Below, piece by piece: positions 7,996 through 15,647 of a stretch of DNA of 45,677 bases. The position numbers and the translations under genes were made by a program. The stretch's first letter is position 1. Each line of letters begins with the position of its first letter. The notes beneath the pieces were generated by a model that was given only the letters and a program-made list of their open reading frames with translations, did not search any database and was not told the DNA's origin. The DNA lies in assembly GCA_045646145.1 (NCBI GenBank), contig JAZRKE010000009.1:1-45677 (forward strand), given 5' to 3'. Source of the DNA: SIG565 sp045646145 (GTDB lineage: Bacteria > Bacillota > Clostridia > Oscillospirales > Acutalibacteraceae).

Positions 7996-8032
7996 AAAAG
8001 AAAGTCCATTCGGTAAGAATGGACTTTCTTTT
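7996..8032. terminator. Bidirectional terminator between methylase and nuclease genes
   Basis: A 16-bp perfect stem, AAAAGAAAGTCCATTC / GAATGGACTTTCTTTT, with a 5-base loop serves both convergent units. Confidence 0.9.
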
Positions 8033-8642
8033 ATTTTAATATTTTATCAAGTTCAAATGGTTTTAATTCGGCAATACTGAAATGATAATTAACTACCACT
8101 CCTTTATGTTGCCCATTGACAACATCGCCTTTGCCACTTGCACGGCGAAATCTTCGCTTGTCGCCATAATAGGACAATATTCGTTCAAATTCGTGGATAT
8201 TGTTATAAAAACACATAACCTTTTTGTTGCCTAAAATACAAGGTCTTTCTGCTAATACCCACATTATATAAATTGGAACATCTACAACCTTGCTCTGTTC
8301 TATATAATGTTCTAAATCTGACAAGTTTAATGCTAATGTTTCGGACGGTTCCAAATCTCCATAAGGTAGAATTTTTTTGACACTCATAAAAGACCGTCTT
8401 TGAACTTTGACTTCAACATAGCATAACAGATTCCCGTTTTCTCTATCGTATATTTCTACATCAGGATATTTGTCTTTGTTTGTTTTTGTTGCAAAATATC
8501 CCTTTTCGATAATTCTTTCAATAAGTAATTGTTCGTAATGCTCGGAGAAAGCAACATCGTTTTTGAAATTATAAACCATTTTGCTAATTCCGTCACATCT
8601 TGTTTTGCAAGACGAACAATCAAATCTGTAATTGTTTTCCAA
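8031..8642 (-). CDS. PD-(D/E)XK nuclease-like protein linked to the R-M system
   Basis: This 203-residue protein contains YPDVEIYDRENGNLLCYVEVKV (about residues 59-80). Asp61 and the E-V-K triad (77-79) fit a PD-(D/E)XK nuclease core. The N-terminus has a Cys cluster (CSSCKTRC, residues 9-16) that could bind zinc or a metal cluster. It lies 16 bases downstream of the restriction endonuclease gene on the same strand and starts with TTG. It could be an accessory nuclease, an alternative restriction subunit, or a repair/nicking enzyme. It is not Vsr by its motifs. The role is unknown, but co-transcription ties it to restriction. Confidence 0.7.
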   Translation of the reverse strand: MENNYRFDCSSCKTRCDGISKMVYNFKNDVAFSEHYEQLLIERIIEKGYFATKTNKDKYPDVEIYDRENGNLLCYVEVKVQRRSFMSVKKILPYGDLEPSETLALNLSDLEHYIEQSKVVDVPIYIMWVLAERPCILGNKKVMCFYNNIHEFERILSYYGDKRRFRRASGKGDVVNGQHKGVVVNYHFSIAELKPFELDKILK

Positions 8643-8658
8643 TTAAATCACTCTACTC

Positions 8659-9468
8659 TTAAACTCTATTCAAATTATATTTAGTGGGGAACAACTCATT
8701 CCGGAGTTGAACATAAGCAGGGGTGTTTGAAATAAGTTTGCGATATAGAGTAGGTTCGCACCTTTTTAATTTTTTCAAAGCAATTAAAATTTCTTCGCTT
8801 GTATCAAAATCGGGAATGTTAAGAATTTCGTTGCTTCGCTCTTGTTTGTTTTTAAGCAAGTAGGCACAAATTTCTTCCCATATATCCGTTCTCGAAAAGA
8901 TTTCATCGAATAACAAACCACCATAAAGAATATGGATTTCAACACCATTATTAGCATCGTTAATTGCTTCGGCAATATAATAGTTTCTGTTTTTTACCAA
9001 ACTATCATCTATAAACCACATTGTTGCATCGATGTTATATTTGGGATATAAGGATTTCAGGAGAAGATATTTTTTCCTGAAATTTTGAAATTGTCCCCTT
9101 TTTTTAGTGCTATCGTGGTCATCTCTAATTTTCTGCTCAACCAAATAAACCGTATTATCTTTCATAAAAACTTGGTCGGCACTCAAAGCATTACCTTCTT
9201 CGTCTGTGCCAATGCTTTTATTAAGATTACGATAACCCATAGCAGAAATATATTCAGTAACGATTTCTTCCATAAAGTCGCCAAATTTAATTTCTCTGCT
9301 TTGGGTAACATTTTGAATCAGTTTGGTTTTTGCATTACTCAATCTAAAAATACCCGTATATCTATTTGGGTTTTTTACAACCGTAACCAATAGTTCGTAA
9401 ATAAATGACTCGTCGGATTTAATCTTTGAATTAAGTTTGTCAATAAAATGTTCGTATGTAAATGTCAT
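8659..9468 (-). CDS. Type II restriction endonuclease, HinfI/HpyAIV-like (predicted GANTC)
   Basis: The 269-residue protein has a PD-(D/E)XK core: Asp98 in SADQVF, then E111-Q-K113 in YLVEQKIRDDHDSTKKRGQ, a run typical of HpyAIV/HinfI-type enzymes as I recall them. The preceding helix (GDFMEEIVTEYISAMGYRN) fits the family. Cleavage of unmethylated GANTC is inferred from the partner methylase. An AGGAGTAAC ribosome site precedes the ATG. It starts 6 bases after the controller gene stop, so expression should follow the controller, delaying nuclease synthesis until methylation is complete. Confidence 0.8.
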   Translation of the reverse strand: MTFTYEHFIDKLNSKIKSDESFIYELLVTVVKNPNRYTGIFRLSNAKTKLIQNVTQSREIKFGDFMEEIVTEYISAMGYRNLNKSIGTDEEGNALSADQVFMKDNTVYLVEQKIRDDHDSTKKRGQFQNFRKKYLLLKSLYPKYNIDATMWFIDDSLVKNRNYYIAEAINDANNGVEIHILYGGLLFDEIFSRTDIWEEICAYLLKNKQERSNEILNIPDFDTSEEILIALKKLKRCEPTLYRKLISNTPAYVQLRNELFPTKYNLNRV

Positions 9469-9473
9469 AACTG

Positions 9474-9683
9474 TTACTCCTGAATAAATAGTTTATAAGT
9501 ATCAATTTCCAAAGCATCTGCAATTTTTTGTATGTTATCCAAAGATATGCTTCGTTGGAATCTTTCGATGTCGCTAATATAAGTTCTGTGCAGGTTGCAC
9601 ATTTCAGCGAACTTTTCTTGCGACACACCTTTTTCTAATCTGTATTTTCTTACATTTGTTCCAAAAACCTTTATAATATCCAA
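9474..9683 (-). CDS. HTH controller (C) protein of the R-M system
   Basis: A 69-residue Cro/C1-type helix-turn-helix protein (GTNVRKYRLEKGVSQEKFAEMCNLHRTYISDIERFQRSISLDNIQKIADALEIDTYKLF). Its size and position directly upstream of the nuclease gene are those of C proteins, which activate their own operon and delay restriction after DNA entry. The TTG start at 9683 is chosen because GGGGAG lies about 9 bases upstream. A longer frame from 9731 would add an unlikely hydrophobic leader. Binding sites are expected in 9690-9770. Confidence 0.8.
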   Translation of the reverse strand: MDIIKVFGTNVRKYRLEKGVSQEKFAEMCNLHRTYISDIERFQRSISLDNIQKIADALEIDTYKLFIQE

Positions 9684-9773
9684 TTCTTCTTTCTCCCCAA
9701 ATACAATAAATATTCCTATATAGCCTAGCACAAATCACACAATGAGTCTACATACAATAAGTGAAGATACGGA

Positions 9774-9807
9774 AAAAGGTATGCAGAAAAATCTCTGCAT
9801 ACCTTTT
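9774..9807 (+). terminator. Hairpin terminator with TATGCAGA motif, copy 1
   Basis: A 14-bp stem, AAAAGGTATGCAGA / TCTGCATACCTTTT, with a 6-base loop. The same hairpin sequence recurs at 10221 and 12705 in element 1. Confidence 0.75.
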
Positions 9808-9915
9808 GTTTAATTTGTCATCTAATCTCTGTTTTAATTTGTTGTATATATGAGCGATAAAAAAATATGTCACAAAATCGTTTTTTAATCGTTATTATTA
9901 AAGGGGGGTTAAAAT

Positions 9916-10221
9916 ATGGAAACAATATATGCTAAAAACTTTTTGAAAAAATTAGACATCTATCATTTAGCAAAACAATTCTACAAACACATTTATCGTC
10001 ATACCGAGTTAGAAGAAAAAACAGAATGGCAAGAAATAAAACTTGTTACGGAAAATTACCTTGTGGAACATAGGTTGTATAACGATAGCGAAACCACACC
10101 CGAAGAATATCGGGAGTTTTTAAGATTTTATACAGAACTTGAAATTAAATATGAAGAACCGACAGAATTTATATTTAGTGATTTAGAAAAAAAGATTTAC
10201 TTAAAACTTTTAGTCCGGTAA
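9916..10221 (+). CDS. Hypothetical acidic protein (101 aa)
   Basis: A small, acidic, Tyr-rich, largely helical protein with a strong AAAGGGGGG ribosome site. It has no signal peptide or membrane segment and no recognised family. It stands alone between two hairpin terminators of the same sequence (9774 and 10221), opposite the relaxase gene. Its isolation as a single-gene unit suggests an independently regulated accessory such as an anti-restriction or entry-related protein, but nothing in the sequence proves this. Confidence 0.65.
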   Translation: METIYAKNFLKKLDIYHLAKQFYKHIYRHTELEEKTEWQEIKLVTENYLVEHRLYNDSETTPEEYREFLRFYTELEIKYEEPTEFIFSDLEKKIYLKLLVR

Positions 10222-10259
10222 AAAAAGATATGCAGAAAAATTCTCTGCATATCTTTTTT
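10221..10259. terminator. Bidirectional terminator with TATGCAGA motif, copy 2
   Basis: A 16-bp stem (AAAAAAGATATGCAGA and its complement) with a 7-base loop and A/T runs on both sides. It ends both the 101-aa gene and the minus-strand relaxase gene. Confidence 0.85.
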
Positions 10260-11652
10260 ATCTTTCTATTGTTGTTCTATCGGGTATAGTGTTTTCTAAA
10301 TGGTTCTCAATGCCCATAGCAACCGTTTTAAGAGTGTTTTCCCATAATGCAAAGGTTTTATATATCTGTTCAAAATCTTCGCTTTTAAGTGCTTGTGCCG
10401 TGCTTTTAGACATATCGCAAACCGTTTTAGCATTTCTTTTTAATTGTTTGTGTAATTGTTGTAATTCCCTTAATTGTTGTTCTTGTCGGTCAATCCTAAA
10501 TTTCACTAACAATGCAGATATTAAACGAAATAAGCGAAACAGAATAAAACCGTTGCTATCAAATATGGAATTAAAGATATCCCTTAATCGCTCTTGGTCG
10601 CTTTTTCTTTGCGACACTAAAAGGGCGATTTCATTTTTCAGTTGGGTTTTATGTTCGTTGTATCTTTGCCAATATTCCGTATTATCCCTTTTGTATTCTT
10701 CCCACAGTTGCGATAAACGGGTATTTTCCGTATTGCTTTTATCCTGCAAGATTGTGAGTTCTTCCCTTAAATCGTCATTTTCTCTCATAACTAAAAATGT
10801 ATTGCCCGTTTCAGTTTCATACAAAAGGTTTGTGAAATCTTCCTTTTCTTGTTCAAGGTCTTTTTGTTCCTGCTCTAAAATATATTGGTCTTTGTGCTTG
10901 TGTTCGCCACCGTTCCCCGTGATTATCTCTATACCGTATTCTGCACATAAACTCCTTAAAATTTTTCTTTCGCTTTCTTCCCATTGGGTAATGGGTAATG
11001 TGTGTTCATCGCCATAAAACCCAAGTTGATTTAATGCACGGTTCATTGATACCTGATGTCGCATACCCCTTGTGTTATCGTTGCTATGGAACACTATATT
11101 GATATGCCCATGAACGATTCCGTTGTTTTCGGATTCGTCTAAATGGATTACTGCATTGAACATTTCAACTCCAAATTCTTTTCCGTTATATCGTCTTGCG
11201 AAATCTTCAATATATTGTTGCAAAATCTCTTTTGCCAATAATCGTTGTTCTCCGTCTTTGCAACAGAATTGTGGTGTCATTCTTTTTGACCCAATCCCGA
11301 TAACAAACTCATAGCACGGTTTAACTGCCTTTTGGTTCTGTCTTATCGTATGCCTTGTTGCAGATTGTTTTCTCAATTTGTCAATTTTTGCTTTTTCTCG
11401 TTCGGAACCGTCTATTACTTTTTCAAGATAGTTTTCGATTCTTCGGTCTTTTCTCTTTTGCCTTGCATTATATTCTTCCACATCGGCAGAGAACATTTTG
11501 GTATAAATCTCGGTAAGAGATTTATTTTCCGACCAAAAGTAGTTATCTGCCATTAACGAACTATCGCTATGTGGGACGGGTATTTCACGGTTGTTATGTT
11601 CAAGACAAATTTCACGGTTTGTCATATTAAAAGATAATGTTGCTTGAGTCAT
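10258..11652 (-). CDS. MobV/Pre-family relaxase
   Basis: A relaxase that nicks oriT and leads single-strand transfer when helper conjugation machinery is present. The 464-residue protein carries the Mob_Pre pattern: an N-terminal region, then FNAVIHLDESENNGIVHGHINIVF, whose H-x-D-E and H-G-H residues are the MobV metal-binding motif. The C-terminal half is a long coiled coil (EQEQKDLEQEKEDF... onward), usual for Pre/Mob proteins. The start ATG at 11652 follows AAAGGAGTGG; an upstream in-frame extension lacks a ribosome site. It is divergent from an RHH gene, with the probable oriT in between. The 3' end meets a shared terminator. Confidence 0.9.
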   Translation of the reverse strand: MTQATLSFNMTNREICLEHNNREIPVPHSDSSLMADNYFWSENKSLTEIYTKMFSADVEEYNARQKRKDRRIENYLEKVIDGSEREKAKIDKLRKQSATRHTIRQNQKAVKPCYEFVIGIGSKRMTPQFCCKDGEQRLLAKEILQQYIEDFARRYNGKEFGVEMFNAVIHLDESENNGIVHGHINIVFHSNDNTRGMRHQVSMNRALNQLGFYGDEHTLPITQWEESERKILRSLCAEYGIEIITGNGGEHKHKDQYILEQEQKDLEQEKEDFTNLLYETETGNTFLVMRENDDLREELTILQDKSNTENTRLSQLWEEYKRDNTEYWQRYNEHKTQLKNEIALLVSQRKSDQERLRDIFNSIFDSNGFILFRLFRLISALLVKFRIDRQEQQLRELQQLHKQLKRNAKTVCDMSKSTAQALKSEDFEQIYKTFALWENTLKTVAMGIENHLENTIPDRTTIER

Positions 11653-11877
11653 ATTACCACTCCTTTCTTTACTAATTTGAGTATGATTTTTTTGTGATTT
11701 TTTGATGTCAAAAAACACAACCCAATGTATTTTATGACTTGCGAAAACTCCCGTTTTCACTAATTCACAAAAATTGGGTTTCTTGCAGAAAAACTCCCTA
11801 CGGTCAAACAGAGCATAGTTCAAATTCGCTTTTTCTCTTTCATACTTATTTCACAATAAATTGAAAGGAGATTTTTT
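11653..11877. other. Probable oriT / divergent promoter region
   Basis: This 225-base gene-free stretch lies between the relaxase and the RHH protein, the usual site of oriT in MobV elements. It contains AACCCAAT (from 11729) with its complement ATTGGGTTT (to 11782), and inside that a small hairpin GAAAAC-TCCC-GTTTTC (about 11744-11760). A CTCCCTACGGTC run follows at about 11796-11808. The nick site cannot be fixed by inspection. Confidence 0.5.
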
Positions 11878-12147
11878 ATGACATCAATCAAATTTGAACT
11901 CCCCGAAGATTACAAAAGGCAGTTAAAAGTTTGTGCTGCACAAAACGGAATATCGCTAACAAAATTAGTGCTTGAATGTTTGTATGACAAATTCCCACCA
12001 CAAAGCGATACCCCCACAAATGCGAAAAGTCGCATTGATGAAATTTCAACTACCCTTGCAAAGTTCGGGGCGAGTATGACAAAGGAAGAACGAGAACAAC
12101 TAAAAGCAGAACGAGAGCAATTAAAAAAAGATATGAGAGAAAATTAA
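11878..12147 (+). CDS. RHH mobilization accessory / repressor protein
   Basis: An 89-residue protein beginning TSIKFELPEDYKRQLKVCAAQNGISLTKLVLECLYDKF, a ribbon-helix-helix domain of the MobC/NikA/antitoxin type. A charged helix follows (KEEREQLKAEREQLKKDM). It has an AAAGGAG ribosome site and is divergent from the relaxase. Such proteins bind near oriT, help the relaxase melt the nick site and often repress the mob promoters. The gene's 3' end forms the left arm of its own terminator. Confidence 0.75.
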   Translation: MTSIKFELPEDYKRQLKVCAAQNGISLTKLVLECLYDKFPPQSDTPTNAKSRIDEISTTLAKFGASMTKEEREQLKAEREQLKKDMREN

Positions 12148-12166
12148 AATCTCTCATATCTTTTTT
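12124..12166 (+). terminator. Terminator overlapping the RHH gene 3' end
   Basis: A 17-bp perfect stem (12124-12140 with 12150-12166) ends in six Ts. The left arm encodes the last codons and the stop lies in the loop. Confidence 0.9.
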
Positions 12167-12180
12167 GTTTTGATAAATAA

Positions 12181-12209
12181 TTGAAAATAGAATAATAATG
12201 TGGTAAAAT
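12181..12209 (+). promoter_or_regulatory. Promoter of the 148-aa gene
   Basis: TTGAAA (12181-12186), a 17-bp spacer and TAAAAT (12204-12209), 33 bases before the ATG. Confidence 0.65.
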
Positions 12210-12241
12210 GTAAGTAACTAAAAAATTAAGGAGAGTTCTCT

Positions 12242-12688
12242 ATGAGCAAAATTATTGATTTAACTGATTTTTATGTTACAGAAAGTGATAATGGCGAATC
12301 CTATGTTGTCTTAAAAAGGGATTTTGATACCATTTCACAAGCAACGATGTTTCAAACTGAAATTGAAGAGGCAGTTGAAAAACAAGCAGAAAACGGTGTT
12401 TTCAAAAGATGTCAAATTTTCAACCACCCCTTTGCATATCTGCCGTTGATTAAAGTTAAGGCAAAAGATTTTTGGGAAGCATACGATGAAGACGGAGAAC
12501 TTATTGGCGATGAACCCGATGTAATTGAACAGTTAGTAGCAGTTATTGAAACTGCCGTTTTTGCAGGACAGTTCAACAGAACCGTGTCTGACCCAGGCAG
12601 TTTGCAAATTAAAATTACAATCGGCATTACACCCGAAGAATTGGAAATGCGAGAAAAGGACGAAATCACAATTACTTGTGTTGAGTAA
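12242..12688 (+). CDS. Hypothetical acidic protein (148 aa)
   Basis: A very acidic soluble protein with alternating strands and helices, including FKRCQIFNHPFAYLPLIKVKAKDFWEAYDEDGELI. It has its own promoter, an AAGGAGAG ribosome site and its own hairpin terminator, so it is a single-gene unit. Its low pI and place in the leading part of a mobilizable element fit anti-restriction or DNA-mimic proteins, but no family was recognised and this is only a suggestion. Confidence 0.65.
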   Translation: MSKIIDLTDFYVTESDNGESYVVLKRDFDTISQATMFQTEIEEAVEKQAENGVFKRCQIFNHPFAYLPLIKVKAKDFWEAYDEDGELIGDEPDVIEQLVAVIETAVFAGQFNRTVSDPGSLQIKITIGITPEELEMREKDEITITCVE

Positions 12689-12704
12689 ATGAATTATTCA
12701 AAAT

Positions 12705-12744
12705 AAAAAGATATGCAGAGAATTTTTCTGCATATCTTTTTTTT
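12705..12744 (+). terminator. Terminator with TATGCAGA motif, copy 3
   Basis: The stem AAAAAGATATGCAGA and its complement end in eight Ts. It is nearly the same hairpin as at 10221. Confidence 0.88.
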
Positions 12745-12821
12745 ATGCCGGAGTTCCTATTTTTCGTTTAAGGTGTCCCTCCTTTCATTCTTAAATCAAA
12801 AGAATGAAAGGAGAACGGCAC

Positions 12822-14078
12822 TTGAATATTTACAACATCTTGTTTCCACCCGAAACGGAATATGTTGGGTGGGTGCAGTTTGCGACACTTACCAAAGACA
12901 AAAAATTACTGTCGCTTGGTTACACCGATTTTGAACATATTGAAGAAAAGGCAGAAACCCTTAAAATAAAAAAATCACAAGATTATTACATAATGGCAAA
13001 TACGGTCAAACGATACACCACCCGAACAAGCGATAATCTCTTTTCATTCAATAACATTGTTTTAGATTATGACATACATAGCAATATTTCCCAATATGAA
13101 AGAGAACAGTTGATTGACGAATTTGTATGGCGATTGAACCGTGATTTATTTACCACGGGAGAACTACCAACCCCGAACATTGTTCATTACACGGGACGTG
13201 GGGTGCAGTTGTGGTTCAGTATTGAAAGCACATCTGCAAAATTGCTTTTTTTATATCATAAAGCGATTGACTATATCGCAATTATAATTAGAGAATGGTT
13301 AAAAGAATATCCAACCTTGCAAAGACATATTGAACCCGATATATCAAGTTCAAAAAATGCCGTTGGACTTTTCCGTATGTTCAACACATACAACACAAAA
13401 GCAAAGACAATGACCGTTGCCGATGTTCTACACGATAAGGCGATAAATCTTAATGACCTTGTTAATCAGTTAGAAAAAAACGAACCCGTAAAAGAATATC
13501 TCCAACGAAAAGAACGAATTAAAAAGAGATATGAGAAACAAGAACTTAACGAAGATTACGAACCCGAAGAACGAAAAGGGAGTTTTTCTGCATTACACTA
13601 TAAGCGATTAAAAATTATTGAAGAATTAGCAAGAGAAATGGAGAATCCCGTGGGACATAGAAACGATTTTGTTTTCCTTGCTTTCAATTCTGCAAGACAA
13701 ATTTACCCATTTGAAACGGCAAAAAAGATATGCAGAAAAATCAATCGTTCGTTCTCGGAACCATTACCCGATATAGAATATATCTTTAAGCAAGAAACAG
13801 TTTATAATTTCAAAAATACCACCTTTTTTGAAAAGTTGGGTGTGTCGCAGGACGAACTCAAAAAAATGGGTAAATATGAAATGAGCAGACCAAATGTAAC
13901 AAGAGATTTAGCAAGGGGACAACGAAAAGCAGAGCGACAAATGAAAAAGGATATGGCAGAGAAATTCATCAAATCAGGAATGACACTAAAAGATGTTGCA
14001 GAGCGAACGGGACTATCAATATCAACCGTATCAAAACTATCTGCACAAATCCCAAAGTCAAAGAAACGAAAAAAATAA
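12822..14078 (+). CDS. Primase-type replication protein with C-terminal HTH
   Basis: A probable replication initiator or primase of the element. NIVLDYDIH (near residue 80) offers a D-x-D pair like the catalytic acids of archaeo-eukaryotic primases, and HYTGRGVQLWFSI (near residue 125) resembles the strand-loop block that follows in mobile-element primases. The C-terminus has a helix-turn-helix (GMTLKDVAERTGLSISTVSKL) and a Lys-rich tail. The TTG start at 12822 is chosen because AAAGGAG lies about 10 bases upstream. Length is 418 residues. No helicase domain is visible, so host helicase would be needed. An ori should be near, perhaps in 14100-14340. Confidence 0.7.
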   Translation: MNIYNILFPPETEYVGWVQFATLTKDKKLLSLGYTDFEHIEEKAETLKIKKSQDYYIMANTVKRYTTRTSDNLFSFNNIVLDYDIHSNISQYEREQLIDEFVWRLNRDLFTTGELPTPNIVHYTGRGVQLWFSIESTSAKLLFLYHKAIDYIAIIIREWLKEYPTLQRHIEPDISSSKNAVGLFRMFNTYNTKAKTMTVADVLHDKAINLNDLVNQLEKNEPVKEYLQRKERIKKRYEKQELNEDYEPEERKGSFSALHYKRLKIIEELAREMENPVGHRNDFVFLAFNSARQIYPFETAKKICRKINRSFSEPLPDIEYIFKQETVYNFKNTTFFEKLGVSQDELKKMGKYEMSRPNVTRDLARGQRKAERQMKKDMAEKFIKSGMTLKDVAERTGLSISTVSKLSAQIPKSKKRKK

Positions 14079-14105
14079 TGCACTCGCAAGGGTGCATTTA
14101 ATTTA
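14077..14105 (+). terminator. Weak terminator after the replication gene
   Basis: The stem AATGCAC / GTGCATT has a short loop, then a T-rich but interrupted tail. Confidence 0.5.
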
Positions 14106-14332
14106 TATGATTTTTTCAAAAATGGTTCATAGTATAAGTATATTATATCTCTTGCAGAGATTAAGGGTAAAGAACCACATAAAAGAATAAAGCATATCGC
14201 CATTACTTAATAAGTGTGTGTCTTCTTTTTATATGGTGCAGGATAGCAAGAACTTTGTTCTTGCAACTTTTTGGTTCTTTTTCGTTGATGAAAAAGAACG
14301 GAAACCTTTTTTTGCTACTTTTTTTATAACGG

Positions 14333-14361
14333 TTGCATTTCTTCGTTGTTTATGGTATCAT
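14333..14361 (+). promoter_or_regulatory. Promoter of the structured RNA
   Basis: TTGCAT (14333-14338), a 17-bp spacer and TATCAT (14356-14361). The predicted start near 14368 falls exactly at the 5' strand of the closing stem of the RNA below. The 14106-14332 stretch before it has no gene. Confidence 0.6.
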
Positions 14362-14367
14362 AATAAC

Positions 14368-14528
14368 ACCACATCACATTTGAATAACTGACTAAATTAC
14401 TCATATAGGGAGAAACTACCTTGGTAAAAGGTGTTCTCTCTTATTCCTATATGGGTAAGGTCGGTGTGATGTGGTAGTCTAACCGAGAGAAACACTTTTT
14501 CGGCACACTCTTCGGGGTGTGCTTTTTT
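14368..14528 (+). ncRNA. Candidate structured RNA or leader ending in a terminator
   Basis: The transcript would open with CCACATCACA (about 14369-14378), which pairs with TGTGATGTGG (about 14465-14474) to form a closing stem. Inside, CATATAGG (14402-14409) pairs with CCTATATG (14446-14453), and GGGAGAA pairs with TTCTCTC. A terminator hairpin GCACAC / GTGTGC with six Ts ends it at about 14528. The SLOG gene starts 20 bases later. It could be a free small RNA or a leader that controls that gene by attenuation. No known RNA family was identified. Confidence 0.65.
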
Positions 14529-14547
14529 ATTTACGGGGTGGTTTTTT

Positions 14548-15168
14548 ATGGGATATTATTGGAAACCTTATCAAAGAGCGATTGACGAGTTTTTTGAGTG
14601 GTTATTTGCAGATAAGAGAACAAAAAAGATGTTGGAATGTGTCCCACGGGGTTGTCGTCATTGTGAGATTTTAGGTATTTGTCGTGATGAAGAAAATAAT
14701 TGGAAATGCCGTAATGGTTGCCAATTTATAAAGAAAGAACCCGTTGATTGTGATACCCCCGTAAAACTCAATACAAGGAGATTTAGAATGTTCAAAAAGG
14801 ACTTGCCGATAAAAAGAGTTGTTGTTGCAGGGTGCAGAGATTTTACGGACTACAAAATGGCAAAAGAATATATTGATTTTTGTATATCTAACATAAGGCA
14901 GGAAAACGAGATTATTATTGTTTCAGGTGGGGCGAAAGGTGCAGACACCCTTGGAGAACAATATGCTAAACAGAACGGTTTTGAGATTGAACGATACCTT
15001 GCAGATTGGGACACCTACGGTAAAAGTGCAGGTGCGAGAAGAAACAAGAAAATGGCAGAGATTTGCGACTTTGTCATTTGCTTTTGGGACGGTAAAAGCA
15101 AAGGCACAAAGATAATGATAGATTATGCAAGACAATTCCACAAACCTTTGAAAATAAAGGAAATATAA
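14548..15168 (+). CDS. SLOG-domain (YspA/DUF2493-like) nucleotide-binding protein
   Basis: A short N-terminal Cys-rich part (CRHCEILGICRDEENNWKCRNGC, about residues 36-58) may bind zinc. It is followed by a Rossmann-like SLOG domain: KRVVVAGCRDFTDY, then IIIVSGGAKGADTLGEQYA and YGKSAGARRNKKMAE. In this superfamily the GGAKGAD loop binds a nucleotide or nucleotide-derived signal. SLOG proteins occur in DNA-uptake, signalling and defence contexts. The gene lies directly behind a structured RNA with a terminator, so its expression may be attenuated. A terminator follows. Partner effectors are not obvious nearby. Confidence 0.8.
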   Translation: MGYYWKPYQRAIDEFFEWLFADKRTKKMLECVPRGCRHCEILGICRDEENNWKCRNGCQFIKKEPVDCDTPVKLNTRRFRMFKKDLPIKRVVVAGCRDFTDYKMAKEYIDFCISNIRQENEIIIVSGGAKGADTLGEQYAKQNGFEIERYLADWDTYGKSAGARRNKKMAEICDFVICFWDGKSKGTKIMIDYARQFHKPLKIKEI

Positions 15169-15171
15169 AAG

Positions 15172-15207
15172 AGCGAGCATACATTTTGTATGTTCGCTTT
15201 ATTTTTT
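15172..15207 (+). terminator. Terminator after the SLOG gene
   Basis: A 12-bp stem, AGCGAGCATACA / TGTATGTTCGCT (one G-U), with a TTT loop and a T-rich tail. Confidence 0.85.
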
Positions 15208-15218
15208 GAAATTTACTA

Positions 15219-15247
15219 TTGGCTTTTTTCCTTGGTAGTGGTATAAT
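15219..15247 (+). promoter_or_regulatory. Promoter of the xis-int operon, element 1
   Basis: TTGGCT (15219-15224), a 17-bp spacer and TATAAT (15242-15247). Confidence 0.7.
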
Positions 15248-15281
15248 ACAATAAAGCACATCACTTATTGGGGGTTAAACT

Positions 15282-15647
15282 ATGAGCGAACAAAATATTA
15301 TTAGTAATGAAGATTTAATTAAAATACGGGAGTATATTGAAAAAAATTATGCACCCAATGAAGAATATCGTGAAGAAGACGAACTTATGCAGAAAATTGA
15401 AGAATTAGAATCAAGTGGAATTAAATGGAACGGTGGAGCAACGATGTCTGTTATGGTAAGTTTGCCACCTGAACAACGAGTGCTCGTTACCATAAATGAT
15501 ATGGCAAAAATAATAGGTATTGGGCATAATTCAATACGAGAAATTGTTAGAGAAAATCCAAAAGCAGATTTTGTTTATTGGGAAAAAAGCAGAGCATATC
15601 TAAAACGAGAAAAGTTTATTGAATATATATTGGGGCGAAATTCATAG
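15282..15647 (+). CDS. Excisionase-like HTH protein (Xis), element 1
   Basis: The C-terminal 60 residues (LVTINDMAKIIGIGHNSIREIVRENPKADFVYWEKSRAYLKREKFIEYIL) have the winged-helix pattern of Tn916-type Xis and match the Xis-like proteins of elements 2 and 3 (SVEEAA..F.VGENKLRKII). An extra acidic N-terminus of about 60 residues is unique to this copy. Xis bends the attachment-site arms and tips the integrase toward excision. The stop overlaps the next gene's GTG start (TAGTG), so xis, the CxCDCG-repeat gene and int are one coupled operon. Confidence 0.82.
   Translation: MSEQNIISNEDLIKIREYIEKNYAPNEEYREEDELMQKIEELESSGIKWNGGATMSVMVSLPPEQRVLVTINDMAKIIGIGHNSIREIVRENPKADFVYWEKSRAYLKREKFIEYILGRNS

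Noticed and set aside
10289..11017. Long plus-strand frame (242 aa) opposite the relaxase
   Set aside because: It is very Ser/Cys/Phe-rich with no ribosome site, the reverse-complement image of the relaxase coiled coil.
11653..11823. N-terminal extension of the relaxase to 521 residues
   Set aside because: The extension lacks a ribosome site and covers the oriT-like inverted repeats, while ATG 11652 has a strong AAAGGAG site.
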